Program-made: the position numbers and the translations under genes | DNA from: Rhabditoides inermis | Lineage: Eukaryota > Nematoda > Chromadorea > Rhabditida > Rhabditidae | Direction: 5' to 3' | Length of the DNA: 64,000 nucleotides | NCBI GenBank assembly: GCA_963966185.1 | Contig: CAWZYM010000027.1 | Span: forward strand, 77,501 to 141,500 | In this document: piece after piece, positions 61,843 through 64,000 of the stretch | How the letters are laid out: each line of letters opens with the position of its first letter | Numbering within the stretch: the stretch's first letter is position 1 | Notes under the pieces: model-generated | What the model was told of the DNA's origin: nothing | Database searches by the model: none | The model's input: only the letters and a program-made list of their open reading frames with translations

Positions 61843-63142
61843 GGAGAGATTGTACCTGTTTGAATGCGTGTTCCTCGATCACCGGCTGTTGTGGCGGCAG
61901 CTGGATGATCTGTGCCGGTGGGGGCGATGGCGCGTCCGCCTGCGTCTCCCGATGCTGAAACGTACGCGTACGTTTTTTTTCGTTTTTGATACGTTTCATT
62001 TTAGAACACACCATCCCACTGCACATACAGGGTGCGACTGTGAGCTTCCGAGAGGGGAAGGGTGGGTGTGACTACCAACATTCACAAGAGGGACACAGGG
62101 TGGACTTTTGAAGGGACGGTAGGAGGAGTGATGTGGATAAGGGAGCCTTACCTGTAGAATGAGGGAGGGTGGTGCGTAGACAGGTGCGGGCGGAGGGGAG
62201 GGCGGAGTGGCGGCGCGCTGCAGAGAAAGAGACAGGGTGGGTGGAAGGGGGAAGGGGTGAGGTGGGGTGACCAGCATGCGAGTGTGTGACGGGATGCGAC
62301 ACAGTGCGACACTTGTGCCAAAAGACATACCTGTGGCGGCTCCCTCTGGATAGTCCCACTGTCCACGTGCCAGTAGTACGAGAAGCCAGACGGGTCTGAA
62401 CAGTTACTCTCAGTTATATAAATCCACTGTACATTCAAATTATGATCAATCCAAGTACTTGCCTTGGTGTTTCTCCCATCCCTGTGGGAGGGGGCTGGGT
62501 TCTCTGGGTGTGGGTCGGGAGTACTGGGTCTCTGGCGGGGGTAGGTTGACTCCGGAGTCGGGTGAGAGGACTGTCTCGGGTAGTTCCTCCTCTTCATCCA
62601 CTACATAGTCGGTGGGCGGCGGTCGGCGGGGAGGCGACTCCGTGTCACGGCGATCCTCAACAACAAACCATCACATCATATTCCATCATGCACCACAAGC
62701 GTCTCTTCGTCGTTTCCACATGAATAAAAATCATTCACGTTGTCCACACGACTATTATTAAGATCTGACGTAGTTAACATTCTTGTATTTGTGTTTTTGC
62801 ATATTCATTGCTCACATGAATGCCTATCCTTGCCGAATACAAGAAATATTACATTACATTATTACATACACATTCCATGGACCATGATGCACAAAATATG
62901 TGTCTCTTCAGCCTTTCTACAAGACTATTGTTTACGTATTACTCATGTTTGTGAACCGTATCCGTGGGAAAACTAGACTGAGAAGAACATTCCCCAGTTG
63001 CTCAGCGACCTACGCAACATGTTTATGCTAGCAAGGTTTTCTCTCCCAGCCATCTCTTCACAAACACTTGGCTTCTTTGCGTGCGCACAGTCGGCGAACA
63101 AACAATTCCACAGCTCTACCTCTCTCTCCCTCTCTCTCATCT

Positions 63143-63196
<54 letters not shown>

Positions 63197-64000
63197 AAGG
63201 AGCAGCACACCTTCCGGTCCTTTGCTAATCCCACGTGAACTGCGATCAAGCAACATGTACAAGAGCAAACACGCGACAAACATTATAGTCGACACCACGT
63301 GGTGTCCCGCCACGAATGTGCGACCGGCGCGGCAATTCAAACGCGCGTTTCTCACCTGATCGAGCTGCCAGTAGAATGAGTAGGGATCGCGGTGTTCAGT
63401 CATCACAGTCGTGTCACCGCGACGGCGCACGCGGACCTGCAACACAAAGAACGTAGAGAAACAGGGAAACGGGAAAACAAGAAAGTTGGATACACTATAT
63501 ACACTTATAACGCTCACCCCGTCTCTGCTGGCCGCATCTATGGCCGCGCGAGACTGTCCGAAGTCAGAGGCACTGTAGTCAACCGCCATGCCACGGTTGT
63601 CTGCAATGCAAAGTCTCTCTCTCTCTCCCTCTTTCTCTCCCCTCTCTCTCTCGTACCTGTGGAGACGTACTCGTCGTACTCTCCGTATCTCTCCTCGTCG
63701 TCTCCCTCCTCCTCTGCTCGGCGACGGTTGCCGCGCGAGTGCTCCTGCAATTGATGTCGTAAATGAATATATGGATTTATAACGAAACGATGCCGTACCT
63801 CGTCTTCGTAGCGCAGTCGCCTCAGTCCACTGTGTTGTTTCTGGTGCCGGTCACCATATGACTCGTTCCAAGAGTCCACCTCGCGGCTTACCTGTACGAA
63901 TGAACTAAGAAAAAACACAAAAATGGTAGACAAGTAAAAAAGGCACGTATGAGTACAGTGCGTACGAAAGAACTCTATTATTAGGAATAACAAATCAACA
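59824..64000 (-). CDS. feh-1: Fe65/APBB family adaptor, WW and two PTB domains (5' end missing)
   Basis: Adaptor that binds the tail of APP-like proteins. Nineteen exons (minus): 63799-63891, 63657-63744, 63518-63600, 63356-63436, 62463-62655, 62331-62395, 62152-62217, 61856-61954, 61721-61788, 61528-61675, 61380-61445, 61214-61275, 60841-60927, 60645-60745, 60446-60573, 60338-60403, 60224-60294, 60055-60178, 59824-59970; 611 residues, phases agree, and the start lies beyond the window. The acidic N-terminal part (EEEGDDEERYGEYDEY) leads to a WW domain, LPQGWEKHQDPSGFSYYWHV followed by DSGTIQREPP. PTB1 includes FAVRSLGWTEIAESEL, RELIMELDDDELRLIEPDSM, PHIRVWGVGRDNARDFAYVA. PTB2 includes RKIVRCHFLGVTQVPKATGI, QIAQCRVRYLSFLGIGRD and HTSGENFLCYVFHVEPSAGG, ending with LRYQKVLDA. 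The intron after WEKHQ has a GC donor (CAAG|GCAAGT). Almost every intron in the PTB half contains a (GA)n or (CT)n tract. Confidence 0.94.
61152..61204. repeat. (GA)n microsatellite in a Fe65 intron
   Basis: About 26 GA units (plus strand) filling the middle of intron 60928-61213. Comparable arrays lie at 59981-60014 (CT), 60583-60619, 61471-61511 and 61807-61830. Confidence 0.95.
62656..63355 (-). other. Large Fe65 intron
   Basis: 700-bp intron before the WW-domain exon, with a (CT)n array at about 63143-63195 and one copy of the dispersed GTCCCGCCACGAA word at 63302. No other gene recognised. Confidence 0.5.

Overview
The window is animal nuclear DNA and most probably comes from a nematode. 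It holds 22 densely packed protein genes on both strands. Nearly all are split into many short exons by introns of about 40-150 bp with GT(R)AG donors and TTTCAG or CTGCAG acceptors. Predicted lengths for engrailed (184 aa), dynamitin (332 aa), STIM (523 aa) and the RAD51 paralogue (253 aa) are close to the short forms I recall from Caenorhabditis and shorter than arthropod or vertebrate proteins. There is also a chemoreceptor-like seven-transmembrane gene. The species cannot be named from sequence alone. I assembled exon models by hand, checking that frame and phase hold across every junction; no transcript evidence was available.

Layout, left to right: the 3' end of an unknown gene (+, 1-515); a C2H2 zinc-finger gene (-); engrailed/ceh-16 (-); the nucleolar RRM protein NIFK (-); STIM, the ER calcium sensor (-); divergently, an AF4/FMR2-family scaffold of the super elongation complex (+); an AQP11/12-type aquaporin with a long charged tail (+); a RAD51 paralogue (-); MOB4/phocein (-); a Ras-like small GTPase (-); a TIR-bounded MITE; a small membrane protein of unknown function (+); an ELF-type ETS factor (-); AASDH, an adenylation/carrier/PQQ-propeller enzyme (-); ADAT3, the tRNA A34 deaminase partner subunit (-); a 7TM receptor with a tRNA-Arg(ACG) gene inside an intron (+); dynamitin/dnc-2 (-); two tandem Smr-domain genes, the second with a MITE in its first intron (+); a prominin (-); a PEBP protein with a probable mitochondrial presequence (+); dachshund (+); and Fe65/feh-1 (-), which runs off the right edge.

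The genes do not form one pathway. They are conserved single-copy metazoan genes: developmental regulators (engrailed, ETS, dachshund), signalling and cytoskeletal factors (STIM, MOB4, dynamitin, Fe65, prominin), and RNA or DNA machinery (AFF, NIFK, ADAT3, RAD51 paralogue). One functional pair is close together: ADAT3 and a tRNA-Arg with genomic A34, the type of substrate its complex deaminates, lie under 2 kb apart.

The introns are full of (CT)n/(GA)n tracts and two long (TA)n arrays. Purine-rich coding strands give several proteins K/E-rich segments and create many false antisense ORFs made of Leu-Ser repeats. I found no operon-like prokaryotic system, CRISPR array, rRNA or autonomous transposon. 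The most interesting items are: a RAD51-paralogue intron whose only workable acceptor reads GG instead of AG; an ADAT3 with Arg where the family has a zinc-ligand His; two short terminal-inverted-repeat elements, one flanked by TTAA; a frame slip between the two Smr paralogues; four GC-AG introns; and a short dispersed word built around GTCCCGCCAC.
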